Shown: positions 1 through 9,393, counted from the first letter of the stretch. The stretch: DNA of 64,000 nt from DATBGO01 sp963785765 (GCA_963785765.1 CAWAWM010000008.1:744001-808000), one strand, 5' to 3'. Notes: generated from the letters alone by a model not told the origin. Made by a program: numbers and translations.

Positions 1-635
1 GGGCCGACGACGTCGCCTACTCCGTGCACGACCTGGAGGACGGACTGCAGTCCGGCGCGATCACGCTGGCCGCGCTGCAGGACGGCGCGGACCGCCTGGC
101 CATCGCTGAGCTGACCCTGGCCAGCTACTGCGAGCCAGGCACGGTGCGCACCGACGAGCTGTGCGCGGTGTTCGGCGGCCTGCTCGGCCTGCCGTTCTGG
201 CCCGCCAGCTTCGATGGCGGCCCTGGTTCGCTCGCCGCGCTGAAGCACCTGACCAGCGAGCTGATCAGCCGGTTCTGCGACGCGGCGCAGGACGCGACGC
301 TGGCCGCGGCCCGGACCGCCCGGCTGACCAGGTACGCCGCCGATCTGGTGGTGCCGCGGCGGCAGCGCCTGGAGTGCGCGCTGCTGAAGGGGGTGACCGC
401 GCACTACGTGATGAGCCGGGCCGGGGTCGCAGCGGTGCAGGCCCAGCAGCGCGAGCTGATCACTGGGCTGGCCGCCGCGGTGCGGGCCGGCGCACCGCAG
501 ACGCTGGAGCCGGCATTCCGCCCGGCGCATCAGGCGGCCGGGTCGGATCCGCAGCGGCTGCGTGTCGTGGTCGACCAGATCGCCTCGCTCACGGATACTT
601 CGGCGATTGCCTGGCACCGCCGCCTGTGCCAGTGA
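1..635 (+). CDS. dgt: Deoxyguanosinetriphosphate triphosphohydrolase-like protein, C-terminal part (5' end outside window)
   Basis: The reading frame is open from the first bases (ADDVAYSVHDLED), so the start lies upstream of the window. The conserved DD-x-AYS-x-HDLED stretch is the hallmark of dNTP triphosphohydrolases of the HD superfamily, which hydrolyse dNTPs to nucleoside plus triphosphate and help control dNTP pools. What remains is the alpha-helical C-terminal half, about 210 residues, ending at TGA 633-635. In actinobacteria dgt commonly sits just upstream of dnaG, as here with three genes between. The first half, including the HD metal ligands, cannot be checked. Confidence 0.85.
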   Translation, partial: ADDVAYSVHDLEDGLQSGAITLAALQDGADRLAIAELTLASYCEPGTVRTDELCAVFGGLLGLPFWPASFDGGPGSLAALKHLTSELISRFCDAAQDATLAAARTARLTRYAADLVVPRRQRLECALLKGVTAHYVMSRAGVAAVQAQQRELITGLAAAVRAGAPQTLEPAFRPAHQAAGSDPQRLRVVVDQIASLTDTSAIAWHRRLCQ

Positions 636-714
636 AACCCTGGTCGTAGCCAATCGTGGCCCGGTCAGCCGACGGTAGTGCGGGGCAGTCAGCCACCGCC
701 GGAAGGAGCAGCCG

Positions 715-1941
715 ATGCCCGCCGAACCTGCCTACGTGATCGTCGGCGCCAGCCTGGCCGGCGCCAAGGCCGCGGAAACCCTGCGCGAGGAGGGCTTCAG
801 CGGTGCCGTCGTCCTGATCGGCGCGGAGGATCTGCGCCCCTACGAACGGCCGCCGCTGTCCAAGGGCTACCTGCTCGGCAAGGACGATGCGGACTCGGTA
901 TTCGTGCACGAGCCGGGCTGGTATGCCGAGCACGACGTCGACCTGCGGCTCGGCGTCACCGTCAACGCCATCGACACGGCCGCCCGCCAGGTCGAGGTGG
1001 CGGGCGGTGACCCCGTCGCCTTCGGCAAGCTGCTGATTACCACCGGGTCGTCGCCGCGCCGCCTGCGGGTGCCAGGCGCCGACCTGGACGGCGTGCTGTA
1101 TCTGCGGACCAGGCCCGACTCAGACCGGTTGCGGGCGTCACTGGCCGCAGGCGGCCGGGTGGTCATCGCCGGATCGGGCTGGATCGGGCTGGAGACCGCC
1201 GCCGCGGCCAGGGAATACGGCTGCGAGGTCACGATCGTGGAGCCCGAGCCGGGTGCCCTGCTCCGCTCGGTCGGCCCTGAACTCGGCGAGGTCTTCGCTG
1301 ACCTGCACCGCAGCCACGGGGTGGTGTTCCGGTTCGGCGAGGGCCTCGCCGAGCTGCGCGGATCGGGCGGACGGGTCAGCTCGGTGGTCACCTCGGCCGA
1401 TGCGGAGCTGCCCGCCGACCTGGTGATCATCGGGATCGGCGCGGCGCCGAACGACGCCATCGCGACCGCCGCTGGCCTCGAGGTGGACAACGGGATACTG
1501 GTCGACGAGGCGCTGCGCAGTTCTCATCCGGACATCTTCGCGGCCGGGGACGTGGCGAACTGGTTCAATCCGCTGCTCGGCCACCGGATCCGGGTCGAGC
1601 ACTGGGCCAATGCACTGGCCGGCGGCCCGGTCGCGGCCAGGTCCATGCTCGGCCAGCAGGTCTCCTACGACTGGGTCCCGTACTTCTTCAGCGACCAGTA
1701 CGACCTTGGCATGGAGGCCGCGGGGGTGCCCGAGCCCGGCCACTATGACCAGGTTGTTTACCGGGGCGACCCCGAGACGCTGGAGTTCATCGCGTTCTGG
1801 CTGTCGGACGGCACCGTGGTGGCCGGGATGAACGTGAATGTCTGGGATGTGAACGACGACATCCAGGCGCTGATCCGGGCCGGTACCAGCGTGGACGTCA
1901 GCCGCCTCGAAGACCCCGACGTCCCGCTGACCGACCTCTGA
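715..1941 (+). CDS. FAD-dependent NAD(P)H oxidoreductase, ferredoxin/rubredoxin reductase family
   Basis: 408 residues. The N-terminal FAD Rossmann motif is VGASLAGAKAAE (about residues 10-21), followed by the RPYERPPLSK segment typical of ferredoxin reductases of oxygenase systems. A second dinucleotide-binding motif (GSGWIGLETA, about residue 153) binds NAD(P)H, and the FAD-closing ATG-like motif is IFAAGDVA (about residue 279). A C-terminal Reductase_C domain follows (YFFSDQYDLGMEAAG). The expected role is passing electrons from NAD(P)H to a ferredoxin or rubredoxin partner, but no ferredoxin or P450 gene is adjacent, so the partner is unknown. The start is backed by GGAAGGAG about 8 nt upstream of ATG 715. 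Confidence 0.88.
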   Translation: MPAEPAYVIVGASLAGAKAAETLREEGFSGAVVLIGAEDLRPYERPPLSKGYLLGKDDADSVFVHEPGWYAEHDVDLRLGVTVNAIDTAARQVEVAGGDPVAFGKLLITTGSSPRRLRVPGADLDGVLYLRTRPDSDRLRASLAAGGRVVIAGSGWIGLETAAAAREYGCEVTIVEPEPGALLRSVGPELGEVFADLHRSHGVVFRFGEGLAELRGSGGRVSSVVTSADAELPADLVIIGIGAAPNDAIATAAGLEVDNGILVDEALRSSHPDIFAAGDVANWFNPLLGHRIRVEHWANALAGGPVAARSMLGQQVSYDWVPYFFSDQYDLGMEAAGVPEPGHYDQVVYRGDPETLEFIAFWLSDGTVVAGMNVNVWDVNDDIQALIRAGTSVDVSRLEDPDVPLTDL

Positions 1942-2106
1942 GCCGGCCGCTGGCCTGTCGCGGACTGGTCTGCCGGCGGTATCCGGCCAACCGCTGGACC
2001 GGATGCCCGGACTGCCCCTTGATTACGGTTTGCAATTACTGGGAAACCTGAATTTGTCGGCGGTGAGGGGCACCAGGTTGCCGGGGGGCGGTCGATGGAG
2101 AATTTC

Positions 2107-4383
2107 ATGGCCGGGCTGGCCCGCTTCGCGATCCGGTTCCGCTGGGCCATCATCGCCGGGTGGGTGATCGCCGGCGTCCTGTGCATCGCGCTGCTGCCCG
2201 CGCTGTCCACCGCCGTGAATACCGATAACAGCTCGTTCCTGCCGGCCAGCGCGCCCAGCGAGCACGCGCTGACCCTGGCCGCCCCGTTCCAGCCCGTAGA
2301 CGACACCACCGGCACCCTGGTGGTGCTCGGCCAGGCCAAGCTGACCAGCAGCGACCAGAGCGCGATCACCAGCCTGGAGAACAAGATCGCCAAAGACGAC
2401 CACGTCGTATCGGTGTCCGGCCAGGGCCTGTCCCAGGACGGCAAAGCCGACAAGGCCCAGGTGATCTTCAACGTCCTGACCTCGAGCACCAAGGCGGCGC
2501 CGACCGTCGCGGCCGTCCGGTCCACAATCAGCCAGGCCGGCCTGCCATCCGGCCTGTCCGGGTACCTCACCGGGCAGCTGCCCAGCGCCGTGGACAACCA
2601 GAATTCGCAGGCCAGCGCCCAGAAACTCACCGAGAACCTGTCGATCCTGGTCATCCTGGTCATGCTGGTCATCGTGTTCCGGGCGGCCATCGCGCCGCTG
2701 GTGACGCTGCTGCCGGCGATCTGGGTGCTGGAGATCTCCGGGCATGTCATCGCCGAGATGTCGACGGCCGGGCTGCAGGTGTCCACCATCACCCAGACCA
2801 TGCTGACCGTGCTGCTGCTCGGCGCGGGAACCGACTACGGCCTGTTCCTGATCATGCGGGTCCGGGAGGAGATGGCCCGCGGCGCCACACCGCACGCCGC
2901 CATCGAGCGGGCCGGCCGCTACGTCGGCGAGTCGATCACGTTCTCGGGCGGCACGGTCATCGTCGCGCTGCTGTGCCTGGTGCTCGCGTCGTTCGGCCTG
3001 TACTCGGGGCTCGGGCAGGCCCTGGCCCTCGGCGTCGCGATCATGCTGGTCGCCGCGCTGACGCTGATCCCGGCGCTGCTCGCGGTGTTCGGCCGGGCCA
3101 CCTTCTGGCCGCGCCCGGTCCGGCTGGCCAAGCGCGAGGGCCTGTGGGCCAGGGTGGCCGACGTCGTGATCGCGCACCCGGCCGTCACGCTGGTCATCGG
3201 GGTGCTGTTCCTCGCGGCGCTGGGAACCGCCGCGACCGGGTACGTCTCCAGCGGCTTCGGCGGCACCACCACCGGGCCGCCGGGCAGCCAGTCGGCCGAC
3301 GGCACCAACGTGATCAACAACCACTACCCGCCGGCCGTCGCCAACCCGACCAGCGTGCTGCTGGTCTATCCCTCGTCGGTGTGGAAGAACCTCACGCCGG
3401 TCCAGGACGCCGAGAATGACCTCGGCAAGAAGTCCGTCTTCGCCTCGGTTACCGGGCTGTTCGACGCCAACGGCACCGCGGTCAGTGTCCAGCAGCTGAA
3501 CAGTCTCTACGCCCAGCTCGGGCCGCCCGGCAAGCTGCCCGCCACCGAGCCAGCGGGCACCGGCGTCTCCGCCCAGCAGTACGCCGCCTACCGGGCCACC
3601 TCGCAGTTCGTCAGCCCGAACGGCCAGACCGTGCAGTTCTACACCTCGCTGACCGCCGGGTCGCCCGCCAGCACCGCGGCCCTGAACGCGGTGCCGTCCA
3701 TCCGGACGGCGGTGACCAGCGTGCAGAACGCCACCAAGGCCACCGACAGCGGCGTCAGCGGGCTGGCGCCAGCCTCCTACGACGTCAGCTCCGTGTCCCA
3801 GAGCGACCTGAAGGAGATCGTGCCGATCGTGATCGTCCTGCTCGCGCTGCTGCTCGGGATTCTGCTGCGCAGCATCGTGGCGCCGCTCTACCTGGTCGCG
3901 ACCGTGCTGCTCAGCTACTTCGCCGCGCTGGGCATCGCGGTGCTCATCTTCCAGGACGGGGCGGGCGATGCCGGGCTGAACTTCGTGCTGCCATTCCTGC
4001 TGTTCATCTTCCTGATGGCGCTCGGCGAGGACTACAACATCCTGATCATGACCAGGATCCGGGAAGAGGCGCACCACCTGCCGCTGCGCGAGGCCGTCGC
4101 CAACGCGGCGCACCATACCGGCACCACCGTCACCTCAGCCGGGCTGATCCTGGCCGCTACGTTCGGCGCGGCCGGCGTCACCGGCGCCACCAGCCAGATC
4201 AAGCAGCTGGGCACGGCGATCGCGCTCGGCGTGCTGCTGGACACCTTCCTGGTCCGGACGCTGATGGTGCCGGCCATCGTGGTGCTGTGCCGTCGCTACA
4301 ACTGGTGGCCGTCCAAGCTCGCCCGCCGCGAGCCGGCCGCGCCCGCCGCCGGGCGTCCCGGCCCCGCGCCCGTCAAGGGCTGA
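2107..4383 (+). CDS. MMPL-family RND transporter
   Basis: 758 residues with the two-fold MMPL architecture: a TM helix at about 15-37, an extracytoplasmic domain to about 175, a cluster of five TM helices (about 180-335), a sixth near 360-380, then a second extracytoplasmic domain and a second TM cluster (about 575-745). GTDYGLFLIMRVREE in repeat 1 and GEDYNILIMTRIREE in repeat 2 are the charged TM4/TM10 motifs that carry protons in RND-type exporters. MMPL proteins export lipids or hydrophobic molecules across the inner membrane; the substrate is not evident. ATG 2107 has GGAG with a 6-nt spacer; ATG 2095 in the same frame is the alternative. The 3' end overlaps the convergent HAD gene by 11 nt. 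Confidence 0.9.
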   Translation: MAGLARFAIRFRWAIIAGWVIAGVLCIALLPALSTAVNTDNSSFLPASAPSEHALTLAAPFQPVDDTTGTLVVLGQAKLTSSDQSAITSLENKIAKDDHVVSVSGQGLSQDGKADKAQVIFNVLTSSTKAAPTVAAVRSTISQAGLPSGLSGYLTGQLPSAVDNQNSQASAQKLTENLSILVILVMLVIVFRAAIAPLVTLLPAIWVLEISGHVIAEMSTAGLQVSTITQTMLTVLLLGAGTDYGLFLIMRVREEMARGATPHAAIERAGRYVGESITFSGGTVIVALLCLVLASFGLYSGLGQALALGVAIMLVAALTLIPALLAVFGRATFWPRPVRLAKREGLWARVADVVIAHPAVTLVIGVLFLAALGTAATGYVSSGFGGTTTGPPGSQSADGTNVINNHYPPAVANPTSVLLVYPSSVWKNLTPVQDAENDLGKKSVFASVTGLFDANGTAVSVQQLNSLYAQLGPPGKLPATEPAGTGVSAQQYAAYRATSQFVSPNGQTVQFYTSLTAGSPASTAALNAVPSIRTAVTSVQNATKATDSGVSGLAPASYDVSSVSQSDLKEIVPIVIVLLALLLGILLRSIVAPLYLVATVLLSYFAALGIAVLIFQDGAGDAGLNFVLPFLLFIFLMALGEDYNILIMTRIREEAHHLPLREAVANAAHHTGTTVTSAGLILAATFGAAGVTGATSQIKQLGTAIALGVLLDTFLVRTLMVPAIVVLCRRYNWWPSKLARREPAAPAAGRPGPAPVKG

Positions 4384-5116
4384 CCTGCCCCAGGTGGTGC
4401 GGCAGTCCCGGCCCGGGCCCGCCCAGGATCGCCTCGAGCACCTGCCCGGTGTCAGTCAGGTCGGGGAGCACGGCGTGCGCCCCGGCCGCGGCCAGCTCCG
4501 GTACGGCGAAGCTGCCGGTGGCCACCCCCACCGCCCGGGCGCCGGTGGCCAGCGCGGCCCCGACATCCAGCGGCGTGTCCCCGACCAGGACGGTGGCCTG
4601 CCCGGCGAAGTCGTGGCCGTAGCCGCGCGCCGCATTGCGCCGCGCAGCGTGCACGAGCTCGGCTCTGACCTCATGCACGTCGCCGTAGGCGCCCGCGTCC
4701 AGGTCTAGGTGGTCGAGCAGGCCCAGCGGGCCGAGCTTGACCTCGGCGAGCGGCCTGATGTTGCCGGTCAGCAGGGACTGGACCACCTCGAGCCCGTCCA
4801 GGCCGGCCAGCGCCGCGATGGCGGCGGCCGCGCCTGGCAGCGCCCGGCTGTGCTCCAGGACCACCCCGGCCAGCTCCGCGGCGCGCGCCGCCTGGACCGC
4901 CTGGAAGGCGGCGATATGCCGCTGCGGCTCGGCCAGCCCGGCCAGGGTCAGCACCTCGAGCGCGATCGCCCGGTCGGTCCGGCCGGACATCAGCCCGGGC
5001 TGTGGCATAGCGCGGCCGAACAGCTCGCTAAACGTCGCCTCGTAGAGCATCCGGCCGACCCCGTTGGAGTCGACCAGCGTGTAGTCGACATCCCAGAGCA
5101 CGAGAAGGCTGGCCAC
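4373..5116 (-). CDS. HAD-superfamily hydrolase, phosphoglycolate-phosphatase-like
   Basis: 247 residues. HAD motif I is WDVDYTLVDS (residues 8-17; nucleophile Asp in DxDxT), motif II is LLTGN (Thr), and motif IV is VGDTPLDVGAA (acidic pair). The cap inserted after motif I is alpha-helical (class C1), as in phosphoglycolate phosphatases and beta-phosphoglucomutases. The natural substrate cannot be read from the sequence. Transcribed towards the MMPL gene with overlapping 3' ends, and divergent from dnaG. It starts with GTG; no strong Shine-Dalgarno was seen. Confidence 0.85.
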   Translation of the reverse strand: MASLLVLWDVDYTLVDSNGVGRMLYEATFSELFGRAMPQPGLMSGRTDRAIALEVLTLAGLAEPQRHIAAFQAVQAARAAELAGVVLEHSRALPGAAAAIAALAGLDGLEVVQSLLTGNIRPLAEVKLGPLGLLDHLDLDAGAYGDVHEVRAELVHAARRNAARGYGHDFAGQATVLVGDTPLDVGAALATGARAVGVATGSFAVPELAAAGAHAVLPDLTDTGQVLEAILGGPGPGLPHHLGQVSP

Positions 5117-5219
5117 GCCGGGAGGCTACCAGCCGGCCGCGTCGGGCTTGCCCGGCCGCGGGCGGCGGCGGCGGGGACTAGACTCGCCGCGACACAACTC
5201 ATCCGAGCGGAGGGCGGAC

Positions 5220-7373
5220 GTGGCAGGCCGGATCCGCGACGAGGATATCGCCCTGGTCCGGGAGCGCTCGCCCGTCGAGGAGGTCGTGGGGGAGTACCTC
5301 CAGCTCCGCAGCGCCGGCGGCGGCTCGCTGAAGGGACTCTGTCCGTTTCACGAGGAAAAGACACCGTCTTTCAACGTGACCCCGGCCCGCGGCCTGTTCT
5401 ACTGTTTCTCCTGCTCCGAGGGCGGCGACGTCATCAGGTTCGTCCAGATGATCGATCATCTCAGCTTTGCCGAGGCGGTCGAGCGGCTGGCGGCCCGGGC
5501 CGGGATCGACCTGCGCTACGAGCAGGGCGGCCACGTTCCCGGCCAGGAGCAGACTCAGCGGCGCCGGCTCATCGAGGCCCATCGCGCCGCAGCCGAGTTT
5601 TATGCCGAACGGCTCGCGGGCGCCGATGCCGCCGCCGGACGCGGATTCCTGTCGTCGCGCGGTTTCGAGCAGGCCGATGCGCAGCGGTTCGGGATCGGCT
5701 TCGCGCCTGCCGAGTGGGACGCGGCGACCAGGCACCTGCGCGGGCGGGGCTTCACCGACGCGGAGCTGCTGTCCGGCGGCCTGGCCAGCCATGGCCGGCG
5801 CGGCCTGATCGACAAGTTCCGCGGGCGGCTGATCTGGCCGATCAGGGACCTGAGCGGCGACGTGATCGCGTTCGGGGCCCGCAAGCTGCGCGATGACGAC
5901 GACGGACCCAAGTACCTGAACACCCCGGAGACGGCGCTGTTCAAGAAGAGCTCGGTGCTGTACGGGGCTGATCTGGCCAAGCGCGATATCGCGCAGCGCC
6001 GCCAGGCGGTCATCGTCGAGGGGTACACCGACGTGATGGCCTGCCAGCTGGCCGGCGTGACGACCGCGGTGGCCACCAGCGGCACCTCGTTCGGCGATGG
6101 CCACATCACGATCCTGCGGCGGCTGCTGATGGATGACAGCCAGTTCCGTGGCGAGGTCATCTTCACCTTCGACGGCGACCGGGCCGGGCAGCGGGCGGCG
6201 CTGCGCGCGTTCGGCATGGAGGAGAAGTTCGTCACGCAGACCTTCGTCGCTGTCCAGCCGGACGGGCTCGATCCGTGTGACCTGCGGCTGTCCCGCGGCG
6301 ATGGCGCGGTCAGGGACCTGATCGCGCAGCGGGTGCCGCTGTTCGAGTTCGCCATTCGCAGTGCGCTTGGCGATCACGACCTGAACACCGCCGAAGGCAG
6401 GCTCGCCGCGCTTGACGCCGCGGCGCCGATCGTGGGCAAGATCAAGGACCGGGGCCTGCGCCAGCTCTACGCGGTCAGCCTGGACCGGTGGCTGGGAATG
6501 ATGGACGAGAGCTTCGTGCTCGCCCGGATCCGCAGCCACTCGGCGCCGGCCCAGCCGGGCCTCCGCGGTGGCCAGCATGGCGGCGCGCAGCACGGGGCCG
6601 GGCAGCACGGGGCCGGGCAGCACGGAGCCGGGCAGCACGGGGCCGGGCAGCACGGGGCCGGGCAGCACGGGGCCGGGCAGCAGGGCCTGCCTGGCCCTGG
6701 GGATCGCGGCCATGGACAGCGCACCAACGGGCAGCGCACCAACGGGCAGCGCGACAATGGACAGCCCGGCAACGGGCAGCAGGGCGGCGGACAGCAGGGC
6801 GGCCGGCCGCAGCGCGGCGGGCAGGTGGGCGGCCCGAACGGGCCTGGACGGCCGACCGAGCGCGCTGACCCGCTCCGCTATGACCTGCGTGATCCGGTCA
6901 TCCAGATCGAGCGCGAGGCGCTGAAGCTGGCCGTGCAGCGGCCGGCGCTCTGCGGACCCGTATTCGACGAACTCGGCCAGGCCGCGTTCACCGCACCCCC
7001 GCATGCTGCGGTATTCGACGTCATCGCGGCGTGCGGGGGAGCCGGACGGGCGGCGGGTGGCGGCCGGGAGTGGGCCGAGCGGCTGCGGGGTGCCGCGCCG
7101 GACGACCAGGTCAGGACGTTCGTGACGCAACTCGCCGTGGAGCCGCCCCGCGCCCCCCGCGCCGACGGCGAGCCCGACGCCAGGTACGCGGACGCGGTCC
7201 TGGCCCGGATCGGCGAGCTGTCGGTGAGCAGGGAGATCGCAGTGGTGAAGTCGCGCCTGCAGCGGCTGAACCCGGTCACCGAGACGGCCGACTACAACCG
7301 CTTGTTCGGCGATCTGGTCGGCCTTGAGCAGCGCAGGAAGGTGCTGTCCGACCGGGCCGGAGGGGCCCTGTAG
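5220..7373 (+). CDS. dnaG: DNA primase
   Basis: 717 residues from GTG 5220, chosen because AGGG/GGAG lies just upstream and the conserved N-terminus begins there (GRIRDEDI). It synthesises RNA primers for replication. The CHC2 zinc finger is CPFH (about residues 41-44) with CFSC about 20 residues later. The TOPRIM domain includes VIVEGYTDVMA and the metal-binding FDGDRAGQ. A C-terminal helical DnaB-interaction region closes the protein. Between catalytic core and C-terminal domain lies a Gly/Gln-rich low-complexity segment with six QHGAG repeats, then NGQ-rich sequence; family members usually have a shorter linker. It sits between dgt and the sigma factor, a conserved actinobacterial neighbourhood. 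Confidence 0.96.
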   Translation: MAGRIRDEDIALVRERSPVEEVVGEYLQLRSAGGGSLKGLCPFHEEKTPSFNVTPARGLFYCFSCSEGGDVIRFVQMIDHLSFAEAVERLAARAGIDLRYEQGGHVPGQEQTQRRRLIEAHRAAAEFYAERLAGADAAAGRGFLSSRGFEQADAQRFGIGFAPAEWDAATRHLRGRGFTDAELLSGGLASHGRRGLIDKFRGRLIWPIRDLSGDVIAFGARKLRDDDDGPKYLNTPETALFKKSSVLYGADLAKRDIAQRRQAVIVEGYTDVMACQLAGVTTAVATSGTSFGDGHITILRRLLMDDSQFRGEVIFTFDGDRAGQRAALRAFGMEEKFVTQTFVAVQPDGLDPCDLRLSRGDGAVRDLIAQRVPLFEFAIRSALGDHDLNTAEGRLAALDAAAPIVGKIKDRGLRQLYAVSLDRWLGMMDESFVLARIRSHSAPAQPGLRGGQHGGAQHGAGQHGAGQHGAGQHGAGQHGAGQHGAGQQGLPGPGDRGHGQRTNGQRTNGQRDNGQPGNGQQGGGQQGGRPQRGGQVGGPNGPGRPTERADPLRYDLRDPVIQIEREALKLAVQRPALCGPVFDELGQAAFTAPPHAAVFDVIAACGGAGRAAGGGREWAERLRGAAPDDQVRTFVTQLAVEPPRAPRADGEPDARYADAVLARIGELSVSREIAVVKSRLQRLNPVTETADYNRLFGDLVGLEQRRKVLSDRAGGAL
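6588..6677 (+). repeat. Six tandem 15-bp repeats inside dnaG (QHGAG x6)
   Basis: The unit CAGCACGGGGCCGGG occurs six times head to tail; the third copy has one substitution (GGAGCC for GGGGCC). Each copy encodes Gln-His-Gly-Ala-Gly, in frame, in the primase linker. Near-identity at DNA level suggests recent slippage expansion and length polymorphism between strains. Confidence 0.95.
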
Positions 7374-7469
7374 GCACGCACAGCATGTGATCGGCCGACT
7401 ACGTAACTACCGCGAAGGTGACAATATTAGATCCCCTGAACTCGGGGTTCCTGACGCAGACTGGTCTGC

Positions 7470-8687
7470 ATGAGCCTTGCGGTTCTCCCCCAAGTAGACG
7501 ATGTAACCGACCTTGTCGCACGGGCCAGGGAGCGTGGCACCGTTGCCATGACTGACCTCGCCGCAGCGTTCGAGCGCTGCGATCTGCCGCCCGATGCCGT
7601 CGAAGGGGTGCTGCGGCTGCTAGCCGAGGAGGGCGTGGAGGTTGTCGAGCCGCCCCCGGACGAACCGGACGAGCTGCCACGTGCGGCCGCGCCCGACGTC
7701 GCCAGGCGGGCGGCCACCGGCGACCTGGTCCGGATCTACCTGCGCGAGATCGGCCGGGTTCCGCTGCTGACCGCCCAGGATGAGGTTGACCTGGCCAAGG
7801 CGATCGAGGCCGGGCTATTCGCCACGGAGAAGCTGCAGCGCGCCGGGGTATACGCCGCGCTGAACCAGGGACTGAGCTCCGGCCTGAACGCCGGGCCTGG
7901 CCCGGGCCTGACCGCCGCGCCGGAGGGCGCCGAGATCGCGGAGCTCACCTTGCTGGCCGCCGACGGCTGCCGGGCCAAGCAGCGCCTGATCGAGGCGAAC
8001 CTGCGGCTGGTGGTCTCCATCGCCAAGCGGTACATCGGCCGCGGCCTGGTCTTCCTTGACCTGATCCAGGAGGGGAATCTCGGCCTGATCCGCGCCGTGG
8101 AGAAGTTCGACTACACCAAGGGCTACAAGTTCTCCACGTATGCCACCTGGTGGATCAGGCAGGCCATCACCCGGGCTATTGCCGATCAGGCCAGGACGAT
8201 CAGGATCCCGGTGCACATGGTCGAGACCATCAACAAGATGGCCAGGATCCAGCGCCAGCTGCACCAGGACCTCGGCCGCGAGGCGACCCCGGACGAGATC
8301 GCCAGCGAAATGGGCCTGCCCCCGGACCGGGTGGCCGAGATCCAGCGGATTGCCCAGGAGCCGGTCTCGCTGCAGTCGCCGATCGGCGAGGAGGACTCTG
8401 ACCTGGGCGACTTCATCGAGGATGCGGACGCGGTCGTGCCGATGGAAGCGGCCGCCTTCATCATGCTGCAGGATCAGCTGGAGCAGGTCCTGGAAAACCT
8501 GTCGGTCCGGGAGCAGCGCATTATCCAGCTGCGGTTCGGCCTGACCGACGGCCATCCGCGCACCCTCGAGGAGGTCGGCCGCGAGTTTGGCGTGACCAGG
8601 GAACGCATCCGCCAGATCGAGTCCAAGACGCTGGCCAAGCTGCGGCACCCGAGCCGGGCCCAGATGCTGCGCGAGTACCTGGCCTGA
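7470..8687 (+). CDS. rpoD: RNA polymerase sigma-70 factor, RpoD/HrdB group
   Basis: 405 residues, the size of group 1/2 actinobacterial sigma factors. A short region 1.1-like N-terminus is followed by region 1.2 (DLVRIYLREIGRVPLL), region 2 (NLRLVVSIAKRYIGRGLVFLDLIQEGNLGLIRAVEKFDY, shown here only as landmarks), 2.4 (YATWWIRQAITRAI), region 3 and region 4.2 (TLEEVGREFGVTRERIRQIE). No Shine-Dalgarno precedes ATG 7470; an inverted repeat CAGAC-TG-GTCTG and an AT-rich stretch (near 7418-7430) lie in the 96-nt gap after dnaG, so a leaderless or short-leader transcript is possible. Whether this is the essential principal sigma or a close paralogue cannot be decided from one window. Confidence 0.93.
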   Translation: MSLAVLPQVDDVTDLVARARERGTVAMTDLAAAFERCDLPPDAVEGVLRLLAEEGVEVVEPPPDEPDELPRAAAPDVARRAATGDLVRIYLREIGRVPLLTAQDEVDLAKAIEAGLFATEKLQRAGVYAALNQGLSSGLNAGPGPGLTAAPEGAEIAELTLLAADGCRAKQRLIEANLRLVVSIAKRYIGRGLVFLDLIQEGNLGLIRAVEKFDYTKGYKFSTYATWWIRQAITRAIADQARTIRIPVHMVETINKMARIQRQLHQDLGREATPDEIASEMGLPPDRVAEIQRIAQEPVSLQSPIGEEDSDLGDFIEDADAVVPMEAAAFIMLQDQLEQVLENLSVREQRIIQLRFGLTDGHPRTLEEVGREFGVTRERIRQIESKTLAKLRHPSRAQMLREYLA

Positions 8688-8702
8688 GGCTACGGGTCAG
8701 CC

Positions 8703-8719
8703 GGGCCTAGGTCCGGCCC
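8703..8719. terminator. Possible bidirectional hairpin between rpoD and the YtxH gene
   Basis: GGGCC-7 nt-GGCCC lies in the 35-nt gap between two convergent genes. The stem is short and has no T-tract; location is the main support. Confidence 0.35.
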
Positions 8720-8722
8720 AGG

Positions 8723-9094
8723 TCAGCTGGGACCGACGTCGCGCTGGCGGTCTGAGTCGCCGGTCTGCGCGAAGGACTCATCGCCGGGGACCTCGACGCT
8801 CCCGTTGGAGTCGCGCCTGGCCCGGCCGGGCCGCCGGGTCTCGGTCACCCGCTGGGCCGACTTCGCCATCCCCGGCACCCGGTCACGCACCTGATCCGTG
8901 ACCTTCTGCCTGGCATTGTTCGCGAGCCCGGCGGCCTGGGCCTGCAGCGCGCCAGCGGCCTGCTGGACGGCGGGGTTGTCGGCGGCGGTGCGGGCGACCT
9001 TCTTGATCTGTTCATAGCGTTCGCGGCCGGCCCGCGCGCCGATCACGAAGCCGGCGGCTACGCCACTGAGGAATGCGATTCGATACCGGTGCAT
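8723..9094 (-). CDS. YtxH-like small protein
   Basis: 123 residues. A hydrophobic N-terminal segment (IAFLSGVAAGFVIGARAG) is followed by RERYEQI and an alanine-rich helical region likely to form a coiled coil, then a charged, disordered tail. This is the architecture of YtxH-domain proteins, small membrane-anchored proteins linked to general stress. The start at 9094 has GGGAGAGG upstream; the open frame extends to 9178 but the extra N-terminus is unconvincing. Confidence 0.75.
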   Translation of the reverse strand: MHRYRIAFLSGVAAGFVIGARAGRERYEQIKKVARTAADNPAVQQAAGALQAQAAGLANNARQKVTDQVRDRVPGMAKSAQRVTETRRPGRARRDSNGSVEVPGDESFAQTGDSDRQRDVGPS

Positions 9095-9320
9095 CTCGAC
9101 CTCTCCCGAGCGTGCCATGCTGCGCGGGCGTGCCCCCGCCCCGCTGGTCACCCCGCGCTGGGCTGACTTCCCGGTCATGCCCCGCCGAAACGCCAGTTAT
9201 GCACGGGGCGGGCCACAGTACGGTGCTCGGCGCACCGCGCAGCGGCCCTAGTGCGCTACCCTAGTGGCCGCGACGCCGATACGGCAGTGATCACCTGGTC
9301 TGCCGCATCTGGCCCGCCGA

Positions 9321-9393
9321 TCCCGCGTAGCTCAATTGGCAGAGCGTCCGGCTGTTAACCGGCAGGTTATAGGTTCGAGTCCTATCGCGGGAG
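9321..9393 (+). tRNA. tRNA-Asn (anticodon GTT)
   Basis: Acceptor arms TCCCGCG (9321-9327) and CGCGGGA (9386-9392) pair fully, with discriminator G at 9393. The D arm is GCTC/GAGC, the T arm is ATAGG-TTCGAGT-CCTAT, and the anticodon loop CTGTTAA gives GTT at 9354-9356. The anticodon stem has four pairs plus a U-C mismatch at 27-43. CC of the CCA end follows but not the A, so CCA is not fully encoded. Confidence 0.95.

Noticed and set aside
2023..4116. 697-codon open frame antisense to the MMPL gene
   Set aside because: His/Asp/Gly/Gln-rich composition with no domain, created by the GC3 bias of the real gene on the other strand.
6588..6677. Tandem repeats as a CRISPR array
   Set aside because: Units are contiguous 15-mers without spacers and encode an in-frame peptide repeat; the same holds for 47022-47093 and 62390-62446.
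5199..7130. 643-codon open frame antisense to dnaG
   Set aside because: Mirror of primase codons; no family resemblance and the dnaG frame is unambiguous.
9321..9393. tRNA-Asn as an attachment site of an integrated element
   Set aside because: No integrase, excisionase or repeat of the tRNA 3' end was found in the window.
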